Source: Platycnemis pennipes (lineage: Eukaryota > Arthropoda > Insecta > Odonata > Platycnemididae). From it: DNA of 64,000 bases. How positions within the stretch are numbered: the stretch's first letter is position 1; each line of letters starts with the position of its first letter. Positions 22,181-33,371 of the stretch are shown here, piece by piece. The notes beneath the pieces are model-generated. The model did not search any database, was not told the origin of the DNA, and saw only the letters and a program-made list of their open reading frames with translations. Made by a program: the position numbers and the translations under genes. The stretch is taken from the NCBI GenBank assembly GCA_933228895.1, contig OW121854.1:92060609-92124608 (forward strand). Direction: 5' to 3'.

Positions 22181-23180
22181 TAAAATGAAAATAAAAATCA
22201 AAAGTGCCATTTTCCTATCTTCAATTTCAACACCCAAAATTATGAAAATTAATGAAGGTTTTCCTTAATTTGGGAATTTATTCAAGCATCGCGACATGAC
22301 ATTGTAGCGAAAATGAAACGGATAGCTTCGTACAAGAGGGGAAAACACGTATGCACACTAAAAACTAGGTCATATGCAAATAGGTCACGAGCAGCGAGGT
22401 TCCGTTTTAAATATTACAATGAAAAGCAAACGCAAATATATGAAAGAGAGAGAGACGTAATATAGGGCGAAGTTGGAAAACAGTAGGTAACGGATGAAGA
22501 AAGATGATATGAGAGGATATTGCCATTGAATTACAACCAGGGAAAGAGGAATAGAGCAGCTTGGCTGTAAATAGAGGAGAACATAAAGAGGTAAAACGAT
22601 ATATGGTAGGAGAGAGAAGGAAGTTAGCCGTAGGAAATTACAGTCAGTCAACAAAAGTGGATTGAGAATGCTGTGAGAGGTGATACTCGTAGAATAATGA
22701 CGCAGGCAAATGAAGGGGGAATGTTGTGTAAGCACGGAAGAGGGAGGAAATGATTGTACATTCTTGAGAGGAAGAAATAGGCAGAAATAATGAAGATTTA
22801 AAGAGAGATTTGACGTAGGAAATGTGGATTGGCTAGAAACGATGTACAGTTTGGAATTAGCACATAGGGACTACAATAAAACGAAAAAACCCATGTTGGT
22901 AAAAACACTTATGATAATGATAACTTTCGATGATTTAATAGCTCCATTAGAACGCACTACTCAACCCTATGAGACAAATGCTCTTATAGATTTGAGGTTG
23001 TTTCTCATGGATTCTCAAATGTTCTAGGACCTTCTTATTCAATACTCTCTAAGACCGTACATTATGCAAACTAAATATTGTGGACATCATTACTGCAAGC
23101 AAAGTATTTAAGTAATTAGAACACCATCCTCATCTCCTGAGGGCCGTTGTTCCACACCTCGGGATTGAGTTTTCAATGAT
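22181..23180. other. Unassigned stretch
   Basis: 22385-22740 is strongly purine-rich on the plus strand, which keeps minus-strand frames open. No family is recognised. Confidence 0.35.
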
Positions 23181-23185
23181 ATATC

Positions 23186-23900
23186 CGTCCCAGGGAATGG
23201 AGTGGGTGCGGTGGATGGAGTACTGAATTACCACTCAGAGGTCCCGGGTTCGAAAGAAAGGCAGTGGAAGAGATTTTTCATCCATATACCGGTCCCCACT
23301 TGGGTACTGTGTGGAGAGTGCTTAGAGTTCAGTTCTCCCTCCGAAGAATTGGACGTTCAAACAGTTTGATCTCTTGGCGCCTTCCGTTAAGAGGAGACTT
23401 TGTAGGATATTCCAAGCCTGCCGCGTGAACGGTGGTGAAATTCACATTAATTGCCATGCGAAAAATTTGCGCAGACCACTACGCTACCCAGGATGCGTAA
23501 TTCGCATGGCCATTTTCACCGAGGTTTAAGGTTCTAGATGTTGAGCCCTCGCGGTCCATCAAGGATGGCAACGCAAGGGAGAAAGGGCTTCAAAGAAGCC
23601 GCGACCAAAGGTGAACCCCATCCAGCTCTAAAGCCGCGCTTGGCGGTAAATGTAGGATATTTCAAGCCTGCCGCGTGAACAGCGGTAAAATTTACATTAA
23701 TTCCCATGCAAAAAAATGATTGTAAAATTCCCATACAAAGTAAAAAAGTGCAATTCCCATGCAAAAAAATGACATGGCAATTAATGTGAAGAGGAGACTT
23801 TGCCAAAGCTGGGTTTCACTCCGCCCCTACTCTACTTTCTGAATGCTTCCCACTTCTTCCCAAATATCGATTTAGGTTCAAATAAGATTGATTGTAAAGC
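23186..23900 (+). mobile_element. SINE-A copy split by another retroposon
   Basis: The first part (23186-23402) has the tRNA-like head with B box CCCGGGTTCGAAA and the core. The last part (23789-23895) has the CT-rich tail. Between them lies 23403-23788, bounded by the direct repeat AAGAGGAGACTTTG. Confidence 0.85.
23403..23788 (-). mobile_element. Retroposon inserted into SINE-A, with 14-bp target duplication
   Basis: Flanked by the perfect 14-bp direct repeat AAGAGGAGACTTTG (23389-23402 and 23789-23802). A block of about 65 bp (GTAGGATATT.CAAGCCTGCC and on) occurs twice, at 23402-23467 and 23649-23715. Its right part is a tandem run of ATTCCCATGCAAAAAAATG-like units (about 23697-23770). 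On the minus strand GGGTAGCGTAGTGGTCTGCG (about 23477-23496) fits a tRNA A box, so a tRNA-derived SINE is likely. No coding potential. Confidence 0.78.
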
Positions 23901-24197
23901 CGCGTTTACACTATGTAGTAAAACCTGCTATATAACTTTTGCTATATAACATTGTTATGCAACTTTTGCTACATATAGCGAAGTTAGATGTAGCACGGAT
24001 TTCTTTTGCTCTTTACCGACTCCCAATGGATAGCACAATTTTTGCTATATATAGCAGAATCTGCTACATTGCTACAATGTTATATAGCACTTTTCAGAAT
24101 TGACTTTTTCTACTTTTCACAAATGTTACATAAACTTGCTATGTGTTATAGAAATTTGCTTTATAGCAGTTTTTGCTACGTAGTGTAAACGCGGCTT
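23897..24197. mobile_element. MITE with AAGCCGCGTTTACACTA ends
   Basis: The 17-bp terminus AAGCCGCGTTTACACTA at 23897 is mirrored by the complementary end at 24181-24197, and the GTAG/CTAC continuation also matches. The interior is rich in TGCTATATAAC-like words. No clear target duplication, so the superfamily is unassigned. Confidence 0.82.
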
Positions 24198-25145
24198 CGG
24201 TAACCTCCTGATAACAACAATATACTGCGTTTGCATGTTGTATTTTGGCTTTTGGGTAGATTGAAATTCATGAGAATAATTTATCACCCAGCTTCCTCAG
24301 TGGTTCTTTGTTGATTACACTTGTGCAGTTAGAGTTTTAAGGTGCGGATGCGACGGCGCAGAAAGCTTGGACGAAAATAGTCTTCGCCTTTATCGCCCGC
24401 CCGCATGTGTAGCGGACGTGAAGCACTCAGAGCGTGCTGAGACCCAAGAGCGTTTATCTCATTCCTCCATTTTTGAGTTCCGCGGCAGAAAAAAAAAGGA
24501 CGAAATTAGTCCGACGTCAGGACTCGCGGCACTGCGTTTCCCGCGGAGACCGCTGACTTAATAAACACGATAAAAGAATAACAACGGCGGAAAAGGGACG
24601 CATGAATAGGGATGAGGGCCTCTCTCGTTCCCGTGCGGTGCCGTATACCGCCTAGGGTTGCCAACCTCACTGGTTTCGCCATGAGTCACGAGGAATCGGA
24701 CAATACCTGGTGTGGAATAACGGATGCATCTTTCGCGTTATCGCAATCTCTATCGATAACTCTTACCCCTAAAGTAGCGCAGGGTTAACAATAACCGACT
24801 ATAAAATTCGCTCCACTGATTGTGATTAGCAATTTGAAGTGCTGCGCGAAAAATGAAGAATGGAGATTACGTTCTCTCTGACATAAGTTAAATAAAAAAA
24901 TAACGATAACTCTAGCGCACGCCTTATGAAGATGCATGATCGAGGCGATGATTTTCAAAATCCCCGTCTCCCATGACTGACGCTTTTTCCTCCAACAACA
25001 CAGTTATATTACGGTCAGTACATCATACTGTTGATTGTCACTGAAAACACATTAAAATACAGGATAGATTCTCAAGAGATTTAATGAGCCTCTAAATATT
25101 GAATTCACTACTCGAGTTTTATGAAAAATTTCTTTGTAGTAGAGT
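24198..25145. other. Unassigned stretch, GC-rich at 24300-24700
   Basis: 24330-24680 is CpG-rich compared with neighbours. No gene or repeat family recognised; it may be single-copy DNA. Confidence 0.35.
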
Positions 25146-25147
25146 TT

Positions 25148-25455
25148 ATTTAGTTGAGGTAGGGTGACAGACATCTGTGGTCACTGGCGCCATTTAGGGA
25201 ATGAATTTTTCAAAGAACGGAGTGTGGAGGGAAACCCACGGACGGCATTAGCCTACTCTTCATGAAAACTGTCAAGGAGATCTCCGTTTAATGTCCCATC
25301 CGACGGACGAAGTACTGGAGTAGCAGTGGTCTCCACAAGGCACTCATGTAGAGACCGATTTACCAATGAAAAAAACTGATTCCTGATTCGAACCCGGACC
25401 ATCGGGATGAAAAACCAGTACTCTAGTCACCACATAAACCTGATCCCCAGATTTT
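25148..25455 (-). mobile_element. SINE-A copy (minus strand)
   Basis: Clear core (complement of the CCGTCCGTCGGATGGGA block near 25295-25320) and tRNA-like head with B-box complement TTCGAACCCGG near 25388. Confidence 0.87.
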
Positions 25456-25534
25456 CTTTGAAGAATTCGAGCTTAGATACAAGGATCTGTGCACGGGATC
25501 CCAGGGGTATGTGGACCAACAGAATCGTGGGGAT

Positions 25535-25925
25535 AGAAAAAAATGCCAAAACTGGGAGAATTTGAATTGTGGTTTTGCAGAAAATTCATGAAGATATCAC
25601 AGATGAAGATAGGACAGGACAGGCCTAGTGACAAACGTTATACCAAATTCATAGAGCGATTAATAAACGAAGACGAGTGGGAGGAGAGAGAAGTCTGTTG
25701 GAAACTTAAAAAAAAAGAAGACGGGAGAATCCAATCGGCCATATCTAATGAATACATGATGATCTAATGAAGACGGCCATCGAGGGAAAAGTTAACGGAT
25801 AAAATTATATCGTATGAGATATAAGGGACAAGTGGAGCTGTATGTAAAAGAGAAGAATTATGAGAGTATGCAGAGGTCAGCAAATGCAGGAATCGAGCGG
25901 AAAGATAAGTCAAAACAATATTAAA
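25535..25925 (+). pseudogene. RTE-like LINE, degenerate C-terminal end
   Basis: Echoes of FELWFCRKFMKI, of the DRPSDK segment and of the R-K-rich tail are spread over two frames. Several frameshifts. Only the 3' end of the ORF is present. Confidence 0.6.
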
Positions 25926-26216
25926 TTTGACGATTACTAAGGGCAACGATTTGACAACAACTAAGGGCATTTACCTTACCCTGCAAGGTCATCTGAGCCA
26001 TTAAAGATAAGTTTATTACCCTATTGTCGGCATATTTTCTTAGGAAGGAATCTTTATGGTGAATTGAATCTTTTCTTATGGAGACTCAGCTCATGTGTTA
26101 GTTTACTCTTGACGAATGGTATCAGAGTGGTGAAGTTGATTAACTATTGATGAATAAAAATATATAATAGACATTCCCTTTAGTTGTATTTATGCTCTGA
26201 ACTTTTTTCCACGTAC

Positions 26217-26392
26217 GGGATGGTGGGTAGGGTGGCTAGACTGTTGACCTCCAATCCCCGATTCAGATCCTGTCTGAGGCAGAGATTTTTCATCAGCATA
26301 CGAATATCTACTTGAGTGCTAAAAACATATCGAGGTCAGTACTCCGTCCGTCAAATGGGATGTTGAGCCTTGGATCCTTTGGTGCCTTGGAT
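26217..26392 (+). mobile_element. SINE-A copy, 3'-truncated
   Basis: Head GGTGGCTAGACTGTTGACCTCC and the core ACTCCGTCCGTCAAATGGGA are present. Similarity stops at the GGTGCCTTGGATC block. Confidence 0.8.
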
Positions 26393-26740
26393 CTCCTGGA
26401 GCTTCCTTTTTTTCCCACCGATAATTCCTAGAATCATCTCTTTAGAAGCTGGCAAATTTAGAGGGGAACTGTTTCGACGTTCTTCTGCCTACTCGGGTTC
26501 GTTCGTGAGGATCTGTGAATTTCCGCGAGTAGCTGATAGGAGCCGGAGGGGCGCTACTGCCGCCACGTGCATATATCGGGACGTCCTTATCGAGTCGGGG
26601 CAGGTGGCGACACCACGAAGCCCGACCTGCATTCAAATTACGCTACGAGAGAAACCGTGAGGGCGGGAAAGTAAATATATTCCTCGTCTCCCTCCAAACA
26701 AACGAGAGGAGGAACCGCGTCCGAATTTATTTCCGCATAG
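26393..26740. other. GC-rich unassigned patch
   Basis: CpG-rich sequence with overlapping frames on both strands (26370-26660 plus, 26442-26636 minus) and no recognised family. Confidence 0.35.
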
Positions 26741-26746
26741 GGAATC

Positions 26747-27160
26747 GGATTTGTGTGGTGGCTAGAGCACATCCACATCTACACGATACCCTGCAAGCCA
26801 CCTCGAGGGTGTGTGTCAGGGGGTAGTTTCGACCCCCTGCCACAAGAGTATCGGACTCCAACCCTGAGGGCCCGGATCCGGATCCCGGCTGAGGCAGAGA
26901 TTTTTCAACGGCAAATCAGAACCTACTTGAGTACTATGTGCAGAGCACTTCGAGTTCAGTACTCCGTCCGTCTGATGGGGCGTTGAACCCTGGATCCCTA
27001 GGTGATTTTCGGTTAGAGCAGGCTAACGCCGATGTCGGCTTTCTCTCCACCATTCTACTACTCCTTGAAAGGTCCTTCCTCCAGCTAAGTATCCCATCCT
27101 TTCCTTAAAGGCACAAAAAACTTAGCTATCGGTCAGCTCCCCTATCAACAACAACATTTT
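26747..27160 (+). mobile_element. SINE-A copy interrupted by a CR1-like tail
   Basis: The head begins GTGTGGTGGCTAGAGCAC, is broken at about 26771-26848 by CR1-like 3' tail sequence, then resumes with AGAGTATCGGACTCCAACCC, the B box, the ACTCCGTCCGTCTGATGGGG core and the tail. Confidence 0.87.
26771..26848 (-). mobile_element. CR1-like LINE tail inside SINE-A
   Basis: ACATCTACACGATACCCTGC, then CAAGCCACC and GTGTGTGTCAGGGGG on the plus strand, so the LINE is on the minus strand. About 60 bp of terminal sequence, with a short AGAG repeat at both junctions. Confidence 0.75.
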
Positions 27161-27227
27161 GAAAAATTCAAATACCATAATCGTTAAATCAATAGAATAC
27201 GTATGCATTGCTTGTTTTGTTCTAGAT

Positions 27228-27740
27228 GCATGATGATCTTGCTGATGTGCCGGTTGTTATACTCGCTTCCAATCCCAAAAGCCTGGGTTTGATTCCCAGA
27301 CGTAGTATTCACTAGTATACCGGTCCTCTTTTGAGTGCTGAGGAGATCACTTCCATTGCAGTTTCCCGTCCGTCGGATGGGACGTTAAACTTTGTGATCC
27401 CTTGGCGCGTTTCATGAAGAGTAGGCTAATGTAGACGGTAGGTTTCTCTCTGCCATTCCTCTGCTCCCAAAAATCCTCCCTAACTACAAATACCTATTCT
27501 ATCCTTCAAGGCGATAATACCCTCAGTGCTTCTCACTTGAGAGCCGAATGGAAACCGCTACGAGAGCGGGACCTTGTCCGTCAGGGCGTTAAATCGTGGA
27601 TCCCTTAGAGCCTTTCGTGAAGAGAAGGCTAATGCCGCTTCACATTTCCACCGTTCCCTGGAAAATTCATAACCTAACCCAAAAGGCGGAAGTGACCTGA
27701 GCTAACACTCACCTCCTATAAATAACTACCACTAATTATC
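27228..27740 (+). mobile_element. SINE-A copy followed by a second 3' half
   Basis: 27228-27530 is a near-complete copy with B box GGGTTTGATTCCC and core CCCGTCCGTCGGATGGGA. 27570-27735 repeats only the core-to-tail part in the same orientation. Confidence 0.8.
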
Positions 27741-27844
27741 GGCCATTTCTCTGCAGTCATGATAAAAATCTTAATAATAACAGTTGTACATACATTAAAA
27801 TGAAAACATTATGATTTTGCCCTATCTTATTTTAAAAATTTTCA

Positions 27845-28150
27845 TCACACTTTTTTCCACTTTCCTTAGACATTCTTTATTAGTCCATCGATCTATCCAA
27901 TCTATCTGTATCATTCTTTCGTAACACCATATTCTGAATATATCCAGTCATCACAGTCTTCCGCTGCTCTTTTTGTCCATATCTCACCGGCATAAATGAT
28001 CTTGTTCCAGATATAAGTCCTAATGAAGTGATTATTTACATCCTATCTTGTATTTCCGGCCGTAAGTATATTTTTCTTTCGGCAGAATGCTCTTTTCACA
28101 TGGGCCACGCGTCTAACAATTTCTTATTTGACTCCTCCATCGTTGTTTAA
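27845..28150 (-). pseudogene. RTE-like LINE, degenerate C-terminal piece (minus strand)
   Basis: The minus-strand translation shows the family's tail (TWTKRAAEDCDDW-like, RRIWCYERMIQIDWIDRL-like) with stops. No catalytic part. Confidence 0.65.
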
Positions 28151-28168
28151 TTTGCCACATCACCATCA

Positions 28169-28258
28169 TTAGTCTTTCACATGGAAGAAAAAACTTTGAA
28201 TGTCACATAAAAATGTTTATGTGAAAATACAAAGTTTTTTCTCCCTTGTGAAAGATGA
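28169..28258. repeat. Short palindrome, arms about 40 bp
   Basis: AGTCTTTCACATGGAAGAAA and its near-complement GAGAAAAAACTTTG..GTGAAAGAT face each other around a TCACATAAA/TTTATGTGA centre. Probably a tiny foldback element. Confidence 0.65.
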
Positions 28259-28299
28259 ATTTCCATCAAGTTCCCGCCCTAACTGTCAATTTTATCATT

Positions 28300-28925
28300 A
28301 GTCATTTATCCTCAGATTGGTTTGATGCAGCTCTCCACTGAGTTCTTCTATCGGCTAATCTCTTCATATTTACGTATTTCTTCTCTTTCACATCCTTCAT
28401 CACTTGTTCCATATATCTAACTCGAGGTCTTCCTTTGCCATTTTTCTCATCTATTTCTCCTTCAACGTCTTCATTAGGCCATCGTGTCTTAAGATGTGGA
28501 CGATTAAGTTGTCCCATCTTCTTTTCAGTGTTTTCAGTAGACATTATTAAATAATACATTCAATTTTCCACAAATAAATATTTACTACGATCGATTTCTA
28601 TGTGATACATCATCTGATGATGTATCACATCGAAACCGGTCGTAGTAAAGATTTCTTTGTGGAAAATTGTCAATATTATTTAATTATGTTATTCCACCAA
28701 GTCGCGCCTGAAACGACTCTTTTTATTCAGCAGACATCTCTTTTCTCCAACTCTTTTTAAGACTTCTTCGTTTGTCACTCGGTCGATCCATTTTATCTTC
28801 ATCATTCCTCTGTAGCACCATATTTCGAATGCTTCCACCATTTTCTTCTCCGCTGCTGTCATCGTCTATGACTCACTGCCGTAAAGAAACATGCTCCAGA
28901 TGTACGTCCTGATGAATTGTTTTGT
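28300..28925 (-). pseudogene. RTE-like LINE 3' end, split by a palindromic insert
   Basis: 28302-28544 and 28738-28925 together give the C-terminal tail of the RT ORF on the minus strand (TENTEKKMGQLNRPHLKTRW on the lower part; KRVGEKRC- and RLTNEE-like on the upper part). The two pieces are interrupted by 28545-28725. Upstream RT parts are missing. Confidence 0.8.
28545..28725. mobile_element. Palindromic insert in LINE with 12-bp target duplication
   Basis: Flanked by TTCAGTAGACAT (28533-28544) and TTCAGCAGACAT (28726-28737), 11 of 12 identical. The core 28561-28670 is a palindrome with arms of about 53 bp around CTG, and it carries CTGATGATG, a short stem and TCGAAACC. The right part ATTCCACCAAGT matches the minus strand near 42245-42330. 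Confidence 0.8.
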
Positions 28926-29310
28926 TTTTAATAATATGCCACAAAGAAGGCAATACTCCCCTAACGTTTAGGAGAGCGGCTCTTTACTGCTTCTATGGGG
29001 CGGGCTACGCTATGGGAATCGATCGCTAGGAACGTGGACCAATAGAAATGCGAGGAACTCTGATTGGGACATCCATTCCCAAGACTGCCTTTGATCTATT
29101 TGGCCACTCAGGGGCCATTCAGGAGTGTCCCTTGCACAAACGGTAGAGGAAATGAAATTTTCGGCCGAGAAAAAAGGCAAAAGACTAGCTGTCGTACAGG
29201 CAGACGCTTTACCTGCGCTGATTTCGCTTTGGAGTGAATCAAATGGGTGAGAGAACGAAACCTATTGAATGTTCCTTATTGAATAATTCAACCAACAGAC
29301 ATATTAATGT
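28926..29310. other. Unassigned stretch
   Basis: Nothing recognised. Confidence 0.35.
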
Positions 29311-30143
29311 AAATCAACAATTCAAAAAGGGGTCTCCAATGGCCGTAAACTTTGGCACCACTCGTCAAACCAAAAAAAATAAAAAATTCTCTGCCAGAAT
29401 ACCCTCCAGTGGTAGTTTACGGGAATGTTACTTCCCCCCCAGGGACCACCACAGACCACGCACACCACCCAGAAGGTATGCTTCGCGAGGCTGAAGGGAC
29501 CTCACTAAGGTAACTTTGGTTACAACCTGTGGTCCTTCGCAGAGCTGATGGGACCTTCTAAGGATGCCAAGCTATTACTACAATCACACTCACAAGCAAT
29601 CAACACATTCACCCACACACACTTGGGCACAATTTTTCTATGAGAACCGCTCAGAGAGAGTATGGTCAAAATTACACAAACACTAACACAAATGAACGAG
29701 GGTGGGCGTCGGATACGCGTATCTCGACCACAAAGTGGCCCTCTTCAGCGAGCTTCAGGGAAGAAATTCACTTGCAAGTTGCAACGCGAGGTTGTAAGTG
29801 AATTAACATTCACTTACACACTGAAGGGAAGTAACATTCCCGTAAACCACCACAGAAGTGTGATTGTGGCAATAACCTGGCATCATTAGTAGGGTCACAT
29901 TAGCTCTACGAAGGATCCCAGGTTACAACCCAAGGTTACCTTAGCGGGGTCCCCACAGCCTTGCAAGTGTTTCCATTCGGGCGGTGCGTGTGCGGCTGTG
30001 GTAGTCCCTGGCGAGGAAGTAACATTCCCGTAAACTACCACAGGAGGGCATTCTGGTAGAGAAGTTTTTTATTTTTTTTTTGGTTTGACGAGTGGTGCCA
30101 AAATTTACGGCCATTGGAGACCCCATTTTGAACTGTTGATCTA
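29311..30143. mobile_element. Foldback-type repeat with inverted arms of about 200 bp
   Basis: The left arm (29311 to about 29500) and right arm (about 29945-30143) match in inverted orientation, including GGGGTCTCCAATGGCCGTAA and GGTAGTTTACGGGAATGTTA. The middle contains a further copy of the AACATTCCCGTAAAC phrase near 29832. Both arms translate to a similar short peptide, but this follows from DNA identity and is not evidence of a gene. Confidence 0.75.
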
Positions 30144-30440
30144 TAGAGGCCGTAGAGCTCATTCCCCTTTATACATGCATATTAAAGTAAAAAGAGATTT
30201 AATTTGTATTACTGACAAAATTGCTGTTGTCTCCTTCAATAAGTGTAGTCTATACACAAACTTTCCTTCCTTGACGACTCATTGTTTTCTTAATTAAAAT
30301 TAAAATTTTGATAATTAGTTAATTACTTTACATTTACTTAATTAATTACTTTAACACTTTCCCTTGTTCATTTAAATTAACAACCTTTTAAAATCATCCT
30401 TGATTTTTGACTATCATATATCTAAACTGATGATAACGTC
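30144..30440. other. AT-rich spacer
   Basis: Nothing recognised. Confidence 0.35.
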
Positions 30441-30660
30441 GTGGTGTCCACTAGATCTATACATTAATTTCAACCAAGTTGGTAGCAAGTTTTAAGCCAA
30501 TTTTTTTAACATGGTGGTGTCCAGCAACTTCAGTTCTATCATGGGTCAATCGGACGCAACTATTTGGGGAATAATAACTGAAAATAAAACATGTATAAAA
30601 ATCTGAACGAAAATCACTCATTTTCGAACACTGATTAAAAGTGTACATTGGATTGGTTGT
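30440..30660 (+). repeat. Dispersed repeat, related to 34380-34615
   Basis: Shared blocks with the later copy: TTAATTT..C.AAGT.GGTA, CAATTTTTTTAA.ATGGTG and GTGTC..CAACTTCAG, then AATAATAACTGA and ATGTATAAAAA-like words in the same order. No coding sense. Nature unknown. Confidence 0.55.
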
Positions 30661-30903
30661 AGCCAAAAAAATCCTGCCTTCGGGGAGGGGGAGGGGAGGG
30701 AAAGTAGCCGTGAAGACGCTCTTGAGCAGTAGGAATTCATCAAGAGAGATAATTCAAATTGCGTCGTCGTTAATAGCCATTTGTACGTCTCCTCATCTAG
30801 CCTTGAACTTTCCCTATTCCGGTAAGCCAATCATCAACACGGCCTCTAACTCTTGGAGGTCACCTTATCTCGTCATTGATTTCAGGTACTTCTCGAATTT
30901 CAA

Positions 30904-31078
30904 GACACTTCAGACTGGGAGGGAAGGTATTAGGAAGTAAATGTAAGGGTGGAGAGAAATCCTGGGACGGTATTAGCCTGCTCTTGACAAAAGACACCAA
31001 AGGGACAACCGTTTAACGTCCCATCCGACGGATGGAGTACTGAACTCAAAATTCACTCCACGCAGCACAAAAATTGAC
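30904..31078 (-). mobile_element. SINE-A, 3' half (minus strand)
   Basis: CACTTCAGACTGGGAGGGAA tail type and the complement of the core (CATCCGACGGATGGAGTACT). The head is absent. Confidence 0.82.
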
Positions 31079-31527
31079 ATCGGTGCACGAACGGAGTCTA
31101 TTTTTCGACTTCATTCATATCCAAAGGTGATTGAACCATTCATGTATCTAGTTTTTAAAAGTAAATAATGTTTTCGACCCGAACGAAACAGCTGATTCCA
31201 GATCGTTGATGCGGTATTAGCCCAATATTCCATTCCCTACATTACCCCGTGAACTCTATGCAGGAGTCGCCTGTTAATACCTTACGCTCTTAGAAAGAAT
31301 TACGTCCCCGTCAGCGAAAAGCAGAACAGTGTGAATTAATCCCAACGAAATTACTCGCACCGTATCATTACGCGGATCTACTATAACATATATGTGACTA
31401 TAACACATCCATTAGCCGGAAGCGGGAGGAAGAGCTGAGTGCGAATGAAATGTGTACGTTTGCTGGAGTAATGACTTCGCATTGCTGTTGCTTGCTCCCG
31501 ACTAGGCTACAGATGTTTCATTAGTAC
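31079..31527. other. Unassigned stretch
   Basis: Nothing recognised. Confidence 0.35.
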
Positions 31528-31612
31528 GCGGGATCCTATTTGAGTGCCATCCCGAAAGCACTTCAGCACTGCGTCCATCGGATTGGACACTAAGTCAATG
31601 TTCCACGGTCAA
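31528..31612 (+). mobile_element. SINE-A core fragment
   Basis: TTTGAGTGCC, then CACTTCAGCACTGCGTCCAT and GGATTGGACACTAAG: a diverged core without head or tail. Confidence 0.55.
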
Positions 31613-31894
31613 ATCTGGATAAAAGTTTGGTATACAAATAGGATATAATTGATTTGGACATTGTGAAATGGTGGAATTATATCCAAAAAGCTTTTGTTCC
31701 AAATGTTTATGCACAAATTGTTGGGCCTCTCTATATCAGCATAATGACACTCCAATGGTGCTCCAAATACTTCAAAATGATACATATACTCTCCAATGTG
31801 GCAATTTATTCCCTTCAATCCTTTCTCTTTAATTTTTCTTGAATTCAATACATATATTATCACTTCCTTGCTGCCGAAAAAGCCACGTAGTTGT

Positions 31895-32222
31895 TATTCG
31901 GGGAGGCGACTGAGAGCAGAGGATATTTGCGCCATTTAAGGATTGGTGGGTAACACCGGGTTTCCTCCGTTCCTGGAAAAATTCCCTCGTAAAGGTCGTA
32001 GGAAACCCGGCGTCGGTCATAGCCTACTCTTAAGGAAAGGCGCCAAGGGGTCGTTGGTTTAACACCCCATCCGACGGACGAAGTACTGAACACGAAGTGC
32101 TCACACCACAGCACCCAAGCTCGGGCCGGTGTACCAATAAAAAAAATGTCTCAGCTGGGATTCGTACCCGGACCCTCGAGATGGTAAGCCAGTACTCTGG
32201 CCATAACACCAACCCGATGCCT
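31895..32222 (-). mobile_element. SINE-A copy (minus strand)
   Basis: Complement of the core CCCATCCGACGGACGAAGTA near 32070 and a full tRNA-like head at 32150-32220. A segment near 31950-32010 (AAACCCGG..AACACCGGG) looks duplicated. Confidence 0.85.
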
Positions 32223-32812
32223 CCGAAAAAGATAGCTATACATGATTTATAACGTATATTACGGTGTTTTTCACCAATAATGAAACTATGAAATAATTAA
32301 ATTCTGAAGATTTAGGCGAGATTATGTGGAATCGTAACATACGTAGAAATAATAAAAATGGCCAATCTCCACGATTGAACGATTTAAAAAGACCAAGCCT
32401 TCACTTTTCACAGCATCGTCAGGTAAAATACAAAGTGTGTGTCGACATAATAGGGAGTTAACTCTTCACCCTCCCTTTACCAACTCCCAACAGGCTGTAA
32501 ATGCTATAAAAGGCGAAACCTAGGTAGTATTAAATACTTTAATCGAGGAAATTGTCCATTTTCATTTTTCCTATGTATAAAATAATTGTCTCAAGAATAA
32601 ACCACCCCAAACATACAGCCCTCAATTTTCCATGGATGAAATCGCTTCTCTGTACCCGAGAAAGATAGATTTGCATTGCCGCCCTGACTTTAATTGGGAG
32701 TGCATGGGCCAAATAAATATAGATTGAGAAATATCAGTACATTTTATTTTCGAGAGGGAAATTTTACAAACCACGAGAAAAATTCAAACTTCCATGACCA
32801 GGGTTACAATAC
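32223..32812. other. Unassigned stretch with a CCTGACGATG motif
   Basis: On the minus strand near 32370-32435 it reads CCTGACGATGCTGTGAAAAG and on, another member of the CTGANGATG word family. Otherwise nothing. Confidence 0.4.
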
Positions 32813-33371
32813 AATGGGGGCGTTTACTCGGAACCGAAATCGCAATTTGTACACGAAATTGTTAGATGGAAACGAAAAAAGAAATTTAGTGAAAACATTA
32901 ATCTTCTAACCATAACCATTCACTAATAAATCAAAAATTAAAATAAGCAAAAGGTGACGCCCATCGAAAATGCTGCTGTGATAACATTGACGTCATTTTC
33001 CTCCCGTCCTTGACTGCTCTTATGGGAAGGGAAGGGAGTGGAGGGGGATTCTCGGAAGGGCTTCTCGCACAGATGCTGTCGTAACTGCTCCGATTGGCAG
33101 AGTCAGCTGTCCCCCCCCCCCCCCCCCCCCCCCCGTCCCCCCCTTTGCGATAAGGCGAAGTAGCTTCGCGGGCTCTGTTGTGATTGGACGAAGTCGTTAT
33201 ACGTCAGAGGTTGCACCACACCCACTTTTCCGAAAGGGTTAAAAACATTAGTTTTTCGACGCTTATAACTCGAGAAATAATTGATGGATCAAAAAACGGA
33301 AAAATACGGGTCTTTTTATTTTACAAACTCTATCATATTCGGCAATAAAAAATATGGTAAACGACCCCATT
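32813..33371 (-). mobile_element. Non-coding MITE, family X (minus orientation)
   Basis: The ends are AATGGGGGCGTTTAC and the complement of AATGGGGTCGTTTACC, an imperfect inverted repeat of about 16 bp. Inside: CCGAAAGGGTTAAAAAC, CGACGCTTATAACTCGAGAA, and a C-rich tract at about 33112-33140. Related copies lie at 50125, 53569 and 53916. No ORF of note. Confidence 0.82.

Noticed and set aside
29234..30162. Two related small proteins on opposite strands
   Set aside because: Their similarity is fully explained by the inverted DNA repeat.
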